DNA of 64,000 nt from an uncultured Rhodospirillales bacterium (GCA_903822185.1 CAIJOA010000011.1:558001-622000), one strand, 5' to 3'. Numbered from the stretch's first letter, positions 45,769 to 54,824 are shown. A program made the numbers and translations. Notes: generated by a model not told the origin, from the letters alone.

Positions 45769-46800
45769 TTAAGCCGCCTTCACATCGAGCTTGAACAGCT
45801 TGATGGCATTTTCCGACAGAATCTTTTTCTTATCCGCATCCGACAGCCACGGAATGTTGCTGATCAGCGGCGCGACGTTATCGACCGTCGCCCCGGTGCG
45901 CGGATGGATGACCGAGCCCGTCCCCGGACATTCGGAACCAAAGAGACAACGGTCGGGACCGACCGTCTTGATCAACAGCTCGTTCGCTTCCTGCGTATAG
46001 AGCACGGTGTCGTAATAAAGCTTTTTCATCCGCTCGCTGAACAGGCGGCTTTGATCCATGTCCTTGCCGCCGTGCATGATGCTGCCGGCCTCGAACCGTC
46101 CCATCTGATAGGGCATCGCACCGCCGCCATGGCTGACGATGATCTTCAAATTCGGGAAGTCGTCGAACACCTTTGAATTGACGAAGCCGAACACGGCGGT
46201 CGTCTCTTCATTAATGAAATGCAGCGTGTAGGGCTCTCGGTCGGCATGGGAGCCGGTACCGTGGATGTGCGCCGGCACATCCAATTCGCACAGTTTTTCA
46301 TAGAGCGGATACCAATAGCGATCGCCCATGGCCGGCGGCTGGGTGCCGGACTTCTCGTAGGGGTCAGGATTGAGCAGGCAGCCCTTGAAGCCCATTTCCT
46401 TGACGCAGCGTTCCAACTCCCTGATCGCCATATCGAGCGGCTCGCCCGCCGGCTGCGGCAGACCGCAAACGCCGAAGAAGCGATCGGGATACATCTGAGT
46501 CTCCCGGTAGATGATGTTGTTCACCTCTTCCTGAAACCACTGCACGATCTTGGCTGGTTTTTCGGAGTGCATCAGTTGGAAGGGACGCGGGCTGATCGCC
46601 TGCATCGTCGTGCCCAGCTTGGTGATGTAATCGAGATGACTGTAAGGCCCGAACGGCTCTTTCTCGACCGCCGCGCGAATCTGGTCGTCACTGACCTTCA
46701 CCCGGCCGCGCCCATGCGAGCCGCGCGATGACAACAGCACGGATTTATAGGCGTAGAGTTCAGCCGGTGCGCTGACATGGCCGTGCGAGTCGATGATCAT
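45769..46800 (-). CDS. Amidohydrolase, ACMSD-like (second copy)
   Basis: 343 residues from ATG 46800, which follows AGGGGAGG; the 60-codon longer frame has no site and no family likeness. The metal motif is at the extreme N terminus (IIDSHGHVSAP, H-x-H), with VPAHIHGTGSH, IIVSHGGGAMPYQ and CLFGSECPGTG completing the barrel site, the last showing Glu where many members have Asp. A probable decarboxylase or hydrolase of ring-cleavage products; it shares a family with the 26466 gene but is not closely alike. Convergent with the FAH gene. Confidence 0.85.
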   Translation of the reverse strand: MIIDSHGHVSAPAELYAYKSVLLSSRGSHGRGRVKVSDDQIRAAVEKEPFGPYSHLDYITKLGTTMQAISPRPFQLMHSEKPAKIVQWFQEEVNNIIYRETQMYPDRFFGVCGLPQPAGEPLDMAIRELERCVKEMGFKGCLLNPDPYEKSGTQPPAMGDRYWYPLYEKLCELDVPAHIHGTGSHADREPYTLHFINEETTAVFGFVNSKVFDDFPNLKIIVSHGGGAMPYQMGRFEAGSIMHGGKDMDQSRLFSERMKKLYYDTVLYTQEANELLIKTVGPDRCLFGSECPGTGSVIHPRTGATVDNVAPLISNIPWLSDADKKKILSENAIKLFKLDVKAA

Positions 46801-47083
46801 GATTGTTCCTCCCCTGTCGATGATCGTTTTGATCGTTGGACGGCAGCTTAGCGCGAATGCCGCACCTGTCTCACCCGCAATTTTCAGCGCAACGATCGGT
46901 GGCATAAGACTCGGACGCTGCTCCCGTGCGCAAAAATTTTCCTCGCTGCCCAAGAACATGTCGCCGTTTGACCGTTTCATGACGAACGAAATCGAATCTT
47001 ATTGCGCCGCAGCGAAATAGATATTCAGCCCGCGCGCAAAGGCGTTAAGCTGATGCGATCATTGACGGACCTTGGGGGCCAGC

Positions 47084-48148
47084 GTGCAGATTCGAAGCAT
47101 TTTTTCCGTGGCGATCGTTCTGGCGAGCCTGTCCGCGCTGCCCACGCACGCCGCCGACAAAATCCCCGCATCACCGCTCCTCGCCGTCGGCATTCAAACC
47201 TCGCATGTGCGCGAGATGGTCGCGAAAGTGCTGGGCTTCTATGACGAGGAAGGCCTCGACGCGACGCTCGTTCCGGCGCCGGGCAGCGCCACCGAGATTC
47301 AGTATATGGCGGCGGGACGCGGCACACTCGGCGGCATCGATGTCGATATGGGTATCCGTCAGCGCAAGGAGCCGGGCGGTCTTAAACTTCTCGCCGTCTT
47401 CTCGAACATCCAATCCGGCGTCTATTGGATGGCGATGCTGGACGGGTCTTCGATCAAGACGATCACCGACCTGAAGGGCAAGACGGTCGGCGTTCCGACA
47501 CAGGCGTCGGGCGCTTATCAGTTCCTGATGGCGGTTGCCAAAACCGCCGGGCTCAAGGAAACCGACTTCACGGTCGTCCCCGTCGGGTTCGGCCCGGCCG
47601 CGACCGACGCGTTGGCGCGCGGGCGGATCGACATGATCTCCACCGTTTTCAGCGACGTCCTCAATATGCGCTACCTCGCCGAGGTGAAGAACCAGTTCAA
47701 GCTGCGTCAACTGAACGTGCCCGAGAACGCTTATCCGACCAACGCCCTGATGATCACCGAAGACGAGGCGAAGAATAAGCGCAAGATGGTCGTCGGCATG
47801 ATGCGCGCCTATGCCAAGGGGCAGCTTTTCGTCGATACCAACCCGGCGGCCGCGTTGAAAGTCGCGAAGACGCTGTATCCCGAGCTGATCCGCGACGACG
47901 ACTTCGAACGGCAAGTGACGCTGACGACCTGGTCCAGCGATGCCTCCTACAACATGCCGAAGTACCGCGATAAGCCGCTCGGCTATTTCGACATGGATGC
48001 CTGGAAAGGCACCGAAAAATATTACAAGGAAGCAGGCCTCATCGGACCGGACGATAAAATCACCGACATCATCGACACGTCCTTCATCGAAGAAGCCAAC
48101 AACTTCGACAAGGAACGCATCCGCAAAATGGCGCGCGAATACAAATAA
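47084..48148 (+). CDS. NMT1/TauA-type solute-binding protein of a complete ABC importer
   Basis: 354 residues. GTG 47084 with GGGGGCC upstream is preferred; an in-frame TTG at 47072 is possible. A signal peptide (VQIRSIFSVAIVLASLSALP, cleavage near THAADK) leads into LLAVGIQTSHVREMVAKVLGFYDEEGLDATL, typical of the family. ITDLKGKTVGVPTQASGAYQFL is the ligand-site segment. It is first in an operon with RidA, ATPase and permease genes, so the importer set is complete. The ligand is unknown. Confidence 0.87.
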   Translation: MQIRSIFSVAIVLASLSALPTHAADKIPASPLLAVGIQTSHVREMVAKVLGFYDEEGLDATLVPAPGSATEIQYMAAGRGTLGGIDVDMGIRQRKEPGGLKLLAVFSNIQSGVYWMAMLDGSSIKTITDLKGKTVGVPTQASGAYQFLMAVAKTAGLKETDFTVVPVGFGPAATDALARGRIDMISTVFSDVLNMRYLAEVKNQFKLRQLNVPENAYPTNALMITEDEAKNKRKMVVGMMRAYAKGQLFVDTNPAAALKVAKTLYPELIRDDDFERQVTLTTWSSDASYNMPKYRDKPLGYFDMDAWKGTEKYYKEAGLIGPDDKITDIIDTSFIEEANNFDKERIRKMAREYK

Positions 48149-48159
48149 GGAGAATTCTG

Positions 48160-48639
48160 ATGGCCGCAAAAAAGAAGAAAGCCGCCCCGAAAAAAACCAA
48201 AGCTGCGCCGAAGAAAAAGGCCGTGGTGAAGAAGAAAGCCAAGAAGGCCGCTGCGAAGAAAAGCACGCGCCAAATCATCAACCCACCCGGCATGCGCAAA
48301 CGTTCGGTGCCATTGAGCGATGCGGTCAAGCTCGGCAACGTCGTCTATGTTTCGGGTTCCACCCCGTATGACAATGACGGCAAGCTGGCCGACAGCTTCG
48401 ACGCGCAGATGCACCAGGTCATGGCCAACCTGATCGAGATCCTGAAAGCCGCCGGCTCGACGCTGGACAAGGTCGTGAAGACCGTGGTCTTCCTGTCCGA
48501 CATGGGCGATTTCGCCAAGATGAACGCGATCTACAAGACCTATTTCAAGGAAGGAAATTATCCGGCGCGCTCGACTATGCAGACCGTTCTGGCCCGTCCC
48601 GACTTTATGCTCGAGATCGAGTGTGTCGCCGAGGCCTGA
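48160..48639 (+). CDS. RidA family protein with lysine-rich histone-like N-terminal tail
   Basis: 159 residues. Residues 1-34 carry 17 Lys plus Ala and Pro in AAPKK/AKK repeats, like histone H1-type tails, and are followed by a normal RidA (YjgF/YER057c) domain from about 38: GNVVYVSGSTPY, LIEILKAAGSTLDKVVKTVVFL, and EGNYPARSTMQTVLA with the active-site Arg. RidA enzymes hydrolyse reactive enamine/imine intermediates. The tail is unusual; it could bind nucleic acid or another polyanion. It lies inside the importer operon, after AAGGAG. Confidence 0.88.
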   Translation: MAAKKKKAAPKKTKAAPKKKAVVKKKAKKAAAKKSTRQIINPPGMRKRSVPLSDAVKLGNVVYVSGSTPYDNDGKLADSFDAQMHQVMANLIEILKAAGSTLDKVVKTVVFLSDMGDFAKMNAIYKTYFKEGNYPARSTMQTVLARPDFMLEIECVAEA

Positions 48640-48645
48640 CCCTTC

Positions 48646-49410
48646 GTGACTGCACTGATATCGATCGCCGGGCTGCGCAAGGAATACGCCTCCAGCACGG
48701 GCAAGGTCGTTGCCATCGATGACGTTTCGTTCGATCTCGGCGAGGGCGAGTTCCTTGCCGTGATCGGCCCGTCGGGATGCGGCAAGACCACTTTGCTGCG
48801 CATCCTCGCCGGCTTGCTGCCGATCAGCAGCGGCAGCGCGACCTTGCAGGGACAGCCGCTGACCGGCCCCAGCGCCGGCATCGGGGTTGTCTTTCAAGAG
48901 CCGGTGCTGATGCCCTGGCGCAACGTGTTCGAGAACGTGATCCTGCCGCTGGAACTCGCCGGCAAACTGGATGCGCCGGCGACCAAGCGCACGAACGACC
49001 TTATCGACCTCGTCGGATTGGCCGACTTCCGCAAGCGTCACATCTGGGAATTATCCGGCGGCATGCAGCAGCGCGTCGCCATCGCCCGCGCCCTTGTCGC
49101 CGATCCGGTATTGCTGTTGATGGACGAGCCGTTCGGCGCGCTCGATTCCATGACGCGCGAGCAGATGAATATCGAGCTGCAACGCATCTGCGCCACCACC
49201 GGAAAGACCACCGTTCTGGTGACCCATAACCTGATCGAAGCGGTGTTCCTCGCCGATCGCGTGCTGGTGCTGACGCCGCGTCCGGCCTCGGTCCGCGCGC
49301 TGGTGCCGATCACCTTGCCGCCGCGTACGCGCGATTCAATTCATACGCCGGAATTCGGCGCCTATGTCCGGAAGCTGGACGATCTGATCAAAGGCGGCGC
49401 CCATGTCTGA
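48646..49410 (+). CDS. ABC importer ATP-binding protein (nitrate/taurine type)
   Basis: 254 residues. Walker A GPSGCGKTTLLRIL near residue 44, Q-loop VVFQEPVLMPW, signature LSGGMQQRVAIARAL and Walker B VLLLMDEPFGALDSMT, then H-loop VLVTHNLIEAVFLADRV. Belongs to the SsuB/TauB/NrtD group. GTG start at 48646, six bases after the RidA stop. Overlaps the permease gene by eight bases, so coupled translation is likely. Confidence 0.93.
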   Translation: MTALISIAGLRKEYASSTGKVVAIDDVSFDLGEGEFLAVIGPSGCGKTTLLRILAGLLPISSGSATLQGQPLTGPSAGIGVVFQEPVLMPWRNVFENVILPLELAGKLDAPATKRTNDLIDLVGLADFRKRHIWELSGGMQQRVAIARALVADPVLLLMDEPFGALDSMTREQMNIELQRICATTGKTTVLVTHNLIEAVFLADRVLVLTPRPASVRALVPITLPPRTRDSIHTPEFGAYVRKLDDLIKGGAHV

Positions 49411-50206
49411 CGCGCCCAAAGTCCTAGCCGAACCGCTACCGGAAGACGTGCCCGGCGAGGAACATTCCCATTGGCTGGGCGCGACGGTCGTGTTCGTTGT
49501 CTTGATCGCGTTGTGGGAATGGGCCTGCCGCGGGTTGGGCGTCACGCCCAATCTACTGCCGTCACCGTCGGCCGTTGGGATGGAACTCGTCGGCAATTTC
49601 GCGACGCTGTTACGCCATACCTGGGTAACGGCGATCGAGCTTGTCGTCGGCTTCGCCATCGCCACCGTGATCGGCATCGCGCTCGCAATTCTGGTCGATC
49701 GCTCGAAGATGCTGTCGTCAGTGATCCGGCCCTACATCATCGCCCTGCAGGCCATGCCCAAGGTCGCGCTCGCGCCGTTCTTCGTCATCTGGTTCGGCTT
49801 CGGCATCACCTCGAAAGTAGCGATGGCGGCGATCATCACCTTCTTTCCGATCTTCGTCAGCGCCGTCGCCGGCTTCGCCGCGATGAGCCCGCGCATGATC
49901 GACCTGATGACCGTGCTGCGCGCGACGCCCAGCCAGATCATGTGGAAAGCCAAAGTCCCCGCCGCCCTGCCCTACATCTTCGCCGGGCTCGAGATCGGCA
50001 TCTTGCTGGCTCTCACCGGCGCTATCGTCGGCGAGTTCGTCTCGGCCACTGCCGGCCTCGGCTATCTCATCGCGATCTATAACTCGCAGCTTCACACCGC
50101 CGCCGCCTTCGCCGCGCTGGTGATGCTGGTACTGCTCGGCGTCATTTCTTACGGCATGGTGCTGGCCGTGAAGCGCCGCGTCGTGTTCTGGCTCGGCAAG
50201 ATGTGA
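49403..50206 (+). CDS. ABC importer permease (nitrate/taurine type)
   Basis: 267-residue integral membrane permease of the SsuC/TauC group. About six hydrophobic helices; the EAA-loop contact with the ATPase is LMTVLRATPSQIMWKAKVPAALPYIFAG. An acidic, soluble N-terminal 30 residues precede the first helix. Last gene of the binding protein-RidA-ATPase-permease operon. Confidence 0.92.
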   Translation: MSDAPKVLAEPLPEDVPGEEHSHWLGATVVFVVLIALWEWACRGLGVTPNLLPSPSAVGMELVGNFATLLRHTWVTAIELVVGFAIATVIGIALAILVDRSKMLSSVIRPYIIALQAMPKVALAPFFVIWFGFGITSKVAMAAIITFFPIFVSAVAGFAAMSPRMIDLMTVLRATPSQIMWKAKVPAALPYIFAGLEIGILLALTGAIVGEFVSATAGLGYLIAIYNSQLHTAAAFAALVMLVLLGVISYGMVLAVKRRVVFWLGKM

Positions 50207-50284
50207 TCGAGGCTCGCCTAATTCGGTTAGGCTTTGCTATCATGTCGTGAATATCGGCCGTATCAAAAGACGAGTGAAATAAGC

Positions 50285-51484
50285 ATGGGCGTCACTGAAA
50301 TCTTCCTCATCGCCATGCTTATTATCCTGGCGGCGCCCTACCTGATTTGGCGCGTCTTCAAGCTCGATTATTACGCGCCGCTCGTGGTGGTACAGATCAT
50401 CGCCGGTATCCTGCTCGGCCCCGGCGTCCTCGGTGCGGCCTTTCCCGGCTATTACAATTTCGTCTTCAATCCGCAGGTCATCCAGGCCCTCAACGGCATC
50501 GCCTGGTGGGCGGTGATGATGTTCGTTTGGACCGCCGGCATCGAGCTGGACCTGAAAAACTCCTGGCGTCATCGCGGCGAAACCAGCATCACCGCCGGGC
50601 TGGCGCTCGGGACACCGCTCGTCCTCGGCTGTGCCGTCGCCTTCGGCATGCTGCATTACGACGGCTGGATCGGTCCCAATGCCGGCACCGGACAGTTCGT
50701 CTTCGGCATCGGCATGGCTTGCGCGGTGACGGCGCTGCCGATCCTCGTCCTCCTCATGGATAAGCTCGAAATCCTGCGCCAGCCGATTGGCCAGCGCATC
50801 CTGCGCTATGCTAGCCTCGACGATATTGCGATCTGGGGCGTGCTCGCGCTCATCCTGCTGGATTGGACGCGCATCGGACGGCAGGCGGGATTCCTCGTCG
50901 CCTTCGCGCTGTGCAGTTATGGCTTCCGCAAGCTGATGAAGGCGATCCCGGAATCGGACCGCTGGTATCTCGGTTTCGTCTGGCTCGCGATGTGCGGCTT
51001 CGCCGCCGATTGGGCCGGGCTTCACTATATGGTCGGCGCTTTCCTTGCCGGCGCCGTCACCGACAGCGAATGGTTCAACCAGAAGCAGATGGACCTGTTG
51101 CGCCATCATCTTCTGCTGACCGTCATGCCGGTCTTCTTCCTCAGCACGGGTTTGCGCACCAACTGGGGCCTCGGCGGCACCATGGTGTTCGTCGTCGCTG
51201 GGGCGCTACTGGTCGCCTCCGTCGTCGGCAAGCTGATCGGTATTCACATCGCCGGCAAAGTCCTCAAATGGGCGCCGGGCGAAGCCTCGATCATCGGCTG
51301 GCTGTTGCAGACCAAGGCGCTGATCATGATCATCTTCGTCAACATCCTCCTTGATAAAGGCCTCATCACCAACGAAGCCTTCACTGCCCTGCTGCTGATG
51401 GCCGTCGGCAGCACGATGCTGACGATCCCGATCGTTTATCCGAAGCTACAGGGCCTGCGATCGCTCATTCTGAAAACGAGTTGA
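50285..51484 (+). CDS. Cation:proton antiporter (CPA2/Kef-type membrane domain)
   Basis: 399 residues with about 12 hydrophobic segments and no C-terminal RCK/TrkA-N domain. The polar signature falls in WAVMMFVWTAGIELDLKNSW (Glu/Asp of the family) and LRYASLDDIAIWGVLALILLDW, whose DD pair resembles the ion-translocating aspartates. It exchanges Na+ or K+ for protons across the inner membrane. ATG 50285 is preferred over the frame's first codon at 50234. It ends in a clear terminator and is probably monocistronic. Confidence 0.87.
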   Translation: MGVTEIFLIAMLIILAAPYLIWRVFKLDYYAPLVVVQIIAGILLGPGVLGAAFPGYYNFVFNPQVIQALNGIAWWAVMMFVWTAGIELDLKNSWRHRGETSITAGLALGTPLVLGCAVAFGMLHYDGWIGPNAGTGQFVFGIGMACAVTALPILVLLMDKLEILRQPIGQRILRYASLDDIAIWGVLALILLDWTRIGRQAGFLVAFALCSYGFRKLMKAIPESDRWYLGFVWLAMCGFAADWAGLHYMVGAFLAGAVTDSEWFNQKQMDLLRHHLLLTVMPVFFLSTGLRTNWGLGGTMVFVVAGALLVASVVGKLIGIHIAGKVLKWAPGEASIIGWLLQTKALIMIIFVNILLDKGLITNEAFTALLLMAVGSTMLTIPIVYPKLQGLRSLILKTS

Positions 51485-51510
51485 TCTGATCGAAGCTCGC
51501 GTCGCTGACG

Positions 51511-51543
51511 AAAAAGGCCTGAGAGATATCTCAGGCCTTTTTT
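51511..51543. terminator. Rho-independent terminator, bidirectional
   Basis: Perfect 14-bp stem (arms AAAAAGGCCTGAGA and complement) with GATA loop and T tracts on both strands. It can end the antiporter transcript rightward and the small hypothetical gene (51563-51850) leftward. Confidence 0.95.
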
Positions 51544-51562
51544 CATTCGACAGTGCATTGCT

Positions 51563-51850
51563 TTAGGTCGGCCGCGCCACGCCACCATTGAGAATCCCGA
51601 TCACCCGTTCCAACGGCTCCAGCGCCTCCGGCTTCGCCCCCGCTTCGCGCACCGTTTCGAGGCTGCGCTGCAACAGCGCGTGGGCGATGCTGATGAGTTC
51701 GATCGGGTTCACGCGGTTGACGTGGAGGGCGATATTCAGGCGGCGCTCGGGGGTTTCAACGGCGGATGCGATGAGAATGCCGGCGTTCTGATTTTGCAGA
51801 TAGGCGTCGAGCGCCTTCTTGGTCTCTACGTCGTCCTGTTCGTTGCGCAT
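51563..51850 (-). CDS. Hypothetical protein
   Basis: 95 residues from ATG 51850 (MRNEQDDVETKK), which has AGGGGAG upstream; the longer frame to 51907 adds an implausible Arg-rich stretch. The product looks soluble and mostly helical, with a mid-region ETPERRLNIALHVNRVNPIELISIAHALLQ. I do not recognise a family. It sits between a terminator and tRNA-Met, as a single gene. Codon use is like that of neighbouring core genes. Confidence 0.65.
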   Translation of the reverse strand: MRNEQDDVETKKALDAYLQNQNAGILIASAVETPERRLNIALHVNRVNPIELISIAHALLQRSLETVREAGAKPEALEPLERVIGILNGGVARPT

Positions 51851-51942
51851 CACCACCGCTCCCCTTGATCGGCCACGCCGCCGGACGCGTCCCGGCCCTA
51901 GGGCCAAGATCGCTTTAAATAACTGAAATTGCTATGGAAATT

Positions 51943-52019
51943 TGGTAGCGGGAGAGGGATTTGAACCCCCGACCTTGGGATTATGATTCCCCTGCTCTAA
52001 CCAACTGAGCTACCCCGCC
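51943..52019 (-). tRNA. tRNA-Met (CAT anticodon), CCA encoded
   Basis: Complement folds as a cloverleaf: acceptor GGCGGGG with TCCCGCT, D stem GCTC/GAGC, anticodon arm GGGGA-ATCATAA-TCCCA, variable AGGTC, T stem GGGGG/CCCTC with loop TTCAAAT, then A and CCA. The outermost anticodon-stem pair is G-A, a mismatch. A CAT anticodon also occurs in tRNA-Ile(lysidine), but body features look like elongator Met. The D-loop to anticodon part recurs at 53329-53348. Confidence 0.9.
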
Positions 52020-52213
52020 GCCTTGCGCATGAAGGATTTAGCCGTGCGCGTGAAAAACGCAACTTGCATTCAACACGTATTCAACACGCGTCCAGTCCTT
52101 GGCGCGCCGAGACATTAGAAAAGGGTTCGCTTTCGTGCAAACGGTTTTCGACCGGCTATCGTCGAACTTCGTCGGCGGCGGGCGGAAAACCCGCCGATCT
52201 TGCAAAGACGGCC

Positions 52214-52603
52214 CTACGTCTTATTTCGTCGATTTCGCGCTGCCAGTGAGGCGCGAATGCGATCTAATACGAAGCTGTGATCATAGGGCTTCGAGATTGC
52301 CGGCCCTTCTCTGCATAGGTCACCTGCTTCTTCGACGGCCTTTGAAACCGTACCTGCAAGGATGACCTCTACGTTGGGATGGTTCTCGCGAATCCACTTG
52401 GATAGAGCAAAACCACCGCCGTCAAATCCTTCGATTTCGGCGAATACGATATCCGCCTCACGGTCGCCTTTACTTAAAAGCTCGCGCGCCTCTGAGGGAT
52501 TGAGAGACTCCATGACGACATACCCGCACTCACGCAGATATTCAGCAAGAGGCTGTCGTATGAGAATGTCCGACTCGACGATGAGAATGCACTCTTTGTC
52601 CAT
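52214..52603 (-). CDS. Receiver-domain protein lacking the phosphoacceptor Asp (pseudo-receiver)
   Basis: 129 residues, a single receiver domain with no output. CILIVESDILIRQPLAEYL opens it, and the acidic pocket is E10-S11-D12 where two acids normally adjoin. The acceptor position is Glu56 (DIVFAEIEG, codon GAA) instead of Asp. The conserved Lys in ISKPYD is kept. A Glu can mimic phosphorylation, so it may be locked in an active-like state. It lies six bases after the other response-regulator gene and inside a low-GC insert. Confidence 0.82.
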   Translation of the reverse strand: MDKECILIVESDILIRQPLAEYLRECGYVVMESLNPSEARELLSKGDREADIVFAEIEGFDGGGFALSKWIRENHPNVEVILAGTVSKAVEEAGDLCREGPAISKPYDHSFVLDRIRASLAARNRRNKT

Positions 52604-52609
52604 TCCTAC

Positions 52610-53008
52610 TTAACGGCGTTTCGCCGCCAAAGTTTCGAGTATCCGTTCGACGGCAACATCGGCGGAATATGGCTTCGGCAGGAATGGGGCAATCGCCAGT
52701 TCGTCCGCAAGCGGTATATGACCACCTGAGGTGAGAAGAATGGGCATAGTGGGATCACGTTGACGGAGCCGACGAGCGAAATCGATACCGTTCATCGAAC
52801 CGGGCATCTGCACGTCCGAAAAGACCAGATCGGCTGATCCTCCTGCATCGATATACGCCCACGCCTCGTCCGCCGTGCCAGCTTCTACGACGTCGATGTC
52901 CTTATCTCTAAGTTCCTCGGCAAGAAATGCACGTATAAGGACTTCGTCTTCGATAAGTAGTACTCGAGGCTTTTGCCTCTCTTCCATCGGATCAACAACA
53001 GGCACCAT
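52610..53008 (-). CDS. Single-domain response regulator
   Basis: 132 residues, receiver domain only. RVLLIEDEVLIRAFLAEEL carries the acidic pair, LVFSDVQMPG the phosphoacceptor Asp, ILLTSGG the switch Thr/Ser and LPKPYS the Lys. ATG 53008 is preceded by GGGGGGAG. Stand-alone receivers of this kind are common CheY- or DivK-like shuttles in alphaproteobacteria. No histidine kinase is nearby. Probably co-transcribed with the pseudo-receiver downstream. Confidence 0.88.
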   Translation of the reverse strand: MVPVVDPMEERQKPRVLLIEDEVLIRAFLAEELRDKDIDVVEAGTADEAWAYIDAGGSADLVFSDVQMPGSMNGIDFARRLRQRDPTMPILLTSGGHIPLADELAIAPFLPKPYSADVAVERILETLAAKRR

Positions 53009-53328
53009 GCCAACTCCCCCCGCACCCGAGCATAAACATCTTGCGTTGTTTAGGTTCCGCGTCGTCGGAAGGTTCTTTTGTGCCACGTCCGTACTAGCCG
53101 TATGCCCCCATAAACGGAGGGACATCCTAGCAATACGGGCCTCAATGAGGTTGGATCACACCGAAAGAATTGTCTTTTGAAAAACAGACAAAAATATAAA
53201 TGCCGTTCGGCGGGCGGCAAAACACATTGCCGCATGTTCCTTGCCGGCTTTGTAGATTTGTCGTCTTAAGTCTTAGCGGCCACGGCCAAAACGGAATGAT
53301 CGCGGTTCCTGGAGCCTAGCACGCATCG
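53009..53328. other. Low-GC non-coding stretch of the small insert
   Basis: With the tRNA remnant this makes a 369-base gap upstream of the response-regulator gene and downstream of mnmA. Base composition is visibly AT-richer than the chromosome around it (about 53160-53210 is under half GC). It should carry the promoter of the two receiver genes. No integrase or coding ORF was recognised. Confidence 0.5.
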
Positions 53329-53348
53329 TGATTCCCCTGCTCTAACCA
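53329..53348 (-). repeat. 20-bp duplicate of tRNA-Met D-loop to anticodon
   Basis: TGATTCCCCTGCTCTAACCA is identical to 51984-52003, inside tRNA-Met. Neither flank continues the match. It lies at the far side of the low-GC segment with the two receiver genes, as an attachment-site remnant would. Confidence 0.75.
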
Positions 53349-53377
53349 CCCCACCACCGAGGGCGGCATCTTGCGCG

Positions 53378-54481
53378 TCAAGCCGAACGCTTGATCCAGC
53401 CGCCGCCGAGGACACGGCCGCCGTCATAAACGACGCAGGCCTGGCCGGGGGCGACGCCCAGCGTGGGTTCGTCCAGCACGACCTCGCCGCCATCGGCCGC
53501 TAGCATCAGGGTTCCCGCCACCGGCGCCTGCGCCGAGCGCAGTTTTACGGCGACACGGAGCTTGTCGTCGGGACGCCGTCCTAGCCAATTCACGTCGCGC
53601 AGCGCCACCCGCGCCTGGCCCAGCGAAGCGCGAGGGCCGACGACGACGCGGCGCGACGCGGCTTCGATACGCAACACATAGAGCGGGTCGGCCGCGGCGA
53701 TGCCGAGGCCTTTGCGCTGGCCGACGGTGAAATGGATGATGCCGTCATGACCGCCGAGGACCTGGCCTTGTTCATCCACGATCTCGCCGGGCTCGGTCGC
53801 ACCGGGGCGCAGCTTGGCGACGAGATCGCCATAGGACCCCGTCGGCACGAAGCAGATGTCCTGGCTGTCGGGCTTCGATGCGACCGGCAGATCGAAACGC
53901 CGCGCGAGATCGCGCGTTTCGTCCTTGGTCAATCCGCCCAGCGGGAAGCGCAGATAATCGAGTTGCGGCTGGGTCGTCGCGAAGAGGAAATAGCTTTGAT
54001 CACGTCCCTCGTCGGCGGCGCAATGCAGCTCGGCCCCATCGGCGCCGGCGACGCGGCGTGCGTAATGGCCGGTCGCCAAGGCATCAGCGCCGAGTTCGCG
54101 GGCGGTCGCCAGCAGGTCGCGGAATTTGACGGTGCGGTTGCAGGTGACGCAGGGGATCGGGGTTTCGCCGCGCGCATAAGCATCGGCGAATTCATCGATC
54201 ACTTCGGTACGGAAACGCTGTTCGTAATCGAGGACGTAGTGCGGAATGCCGAGACGTTGCGCGACACGGCCGGCGTCGTGGATGTCCTGGCCGGCGCAGC
54301 AGGCGCCTTTTTTGTTGATGGCAGCACCGTGATCGTAAAGCTGCAGCGTGATGCCGACGACGTCGCAGCCGGCCTCGACCATCAGCGCCGCGGTGGTCGC
54401 GCTATCGACGCCGCCCGACATGGCGACGACGACGCGGCAGTCTTTCGGCGGCTTGGGAAGATCGTAGGGATAAGCCGCCAT
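53378..54481 (-). CDS. mnmA: tRNA-specific 2-thiouridylase MnmA
   Basis: 367 residues. Inserts sulfur at U34 of Glu, Lys and Gln tRNAs using ATP and an IscS-derived persulfide. PP-loop [17 protein letters not shown] near residue 18, first catalytic Cys in [11 protein letters not shown], second in [14 protein letters not shown], and [14 protein letters not shown] in between. It is the last gene of the cysE-isc run, which supplies its sulfur source. The 3' end faces the low-GC insert. Confidence 0.95.
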   Translation of the reverse strand: MAAYPYDLPKPPKDCRVVVAMSGGVDSATTAALMVEAGCDVVGITLQLYDHGAAINKKGACCAGQDIHDAGRVAQRLGIPHYVLDYEQRFRTEVIDEFADAYARGETPIPCVTCNRTVKFRDLLATARELGADALATGHYARRVAGADGAELHCAADEGRDQSYFLFATTQPQLDYLRFPLGGLTKDETRDLARRFDLPVASKPDSQDICFVPTGSYGDLVAKLRPGATEPGEIVDEQGQVLGGHDGIIHFTVGQRKGLGIAAADPLYVLRIEAASRRVVVGPRASLGQARVALRDVNWLGRRPDDKLRVAVKLRSAQAPVAGTLMLAADGGEVVLDEPTLGVAPGQACVVYDGGRVLGGGWIKRSA

Positions 54482-54491
54482 CGAAGGCCGA

Positions 54492-54824
54492 TCAGACGTT
54501 CATCATGTTGCGCGTCGCCTGGGGCAGACGCACGGTGAGACCATCGAGTTCTTCGGTCATGATGATCTGGCAGCCGAGACGCGAGGTCTGCGTGAGGCCG
54601 AAGGCGAGATCGAGCATGTCTTCCTCGTCCTCGCTGGCATCCTTCAACAGCTCGAACCATTCCGGATCGACAACGACGTGACAGGTCGAGCAGGCAAGCG
54701 AGCCTTCGCACGCGCCCTCGATATCGATGTCGTTGCGATGCGCGATTTCCAGCACCGAAAGCCCGATCGGCGCATCAACGTCGCGGCGCGAACCGTCGCG
54801 CTCGATGAAAGTCAATTTGGGCAT
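54492..54824 (-). CDS. fdx: ISC-type [2Fe-2S] ferredoxin
   Basis: 110 residues, adrenodoxin-like. Cluster Cys residues lie in [13 protein letters not shown] (C-x5-C-x2-C) and LGCQIIM (fourth Cys). [11 protein letters not shown] and the C-terminal [13 protein letters not shown] are typical of Fdx. It donates electrons for Fe-S assembly and may also serve other oxidases. ATG 54824 ([11 protein letters not shown]) is chosen; the 26-codon extension is not family-like. Between the HscA-like gene and mnmA. Confidence 0.93.
   Translation of the reverse strand: MPKLTFIERDGSRRDVDAPIGLSVLEIAHRNDIDIEGACEGSLACSTCHVVVDPEWFELLKDASEDEEDMLDLAFGLTQTSRLGCQIIMTEELDGLTVRLPQATRNMMNV

Noticed and set aside
52064-52365. 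Short plus-strand open frames in the low-GC insert
   Set aside because: No ribosome sites, no domain likeness, and overlap with the receiver gene on the other strand.
53329-53348. Second tRNA gene
   Set aside because: Only 20 bases match tRNA-Met; acceptor and T arms are missing, so it is a fragment.
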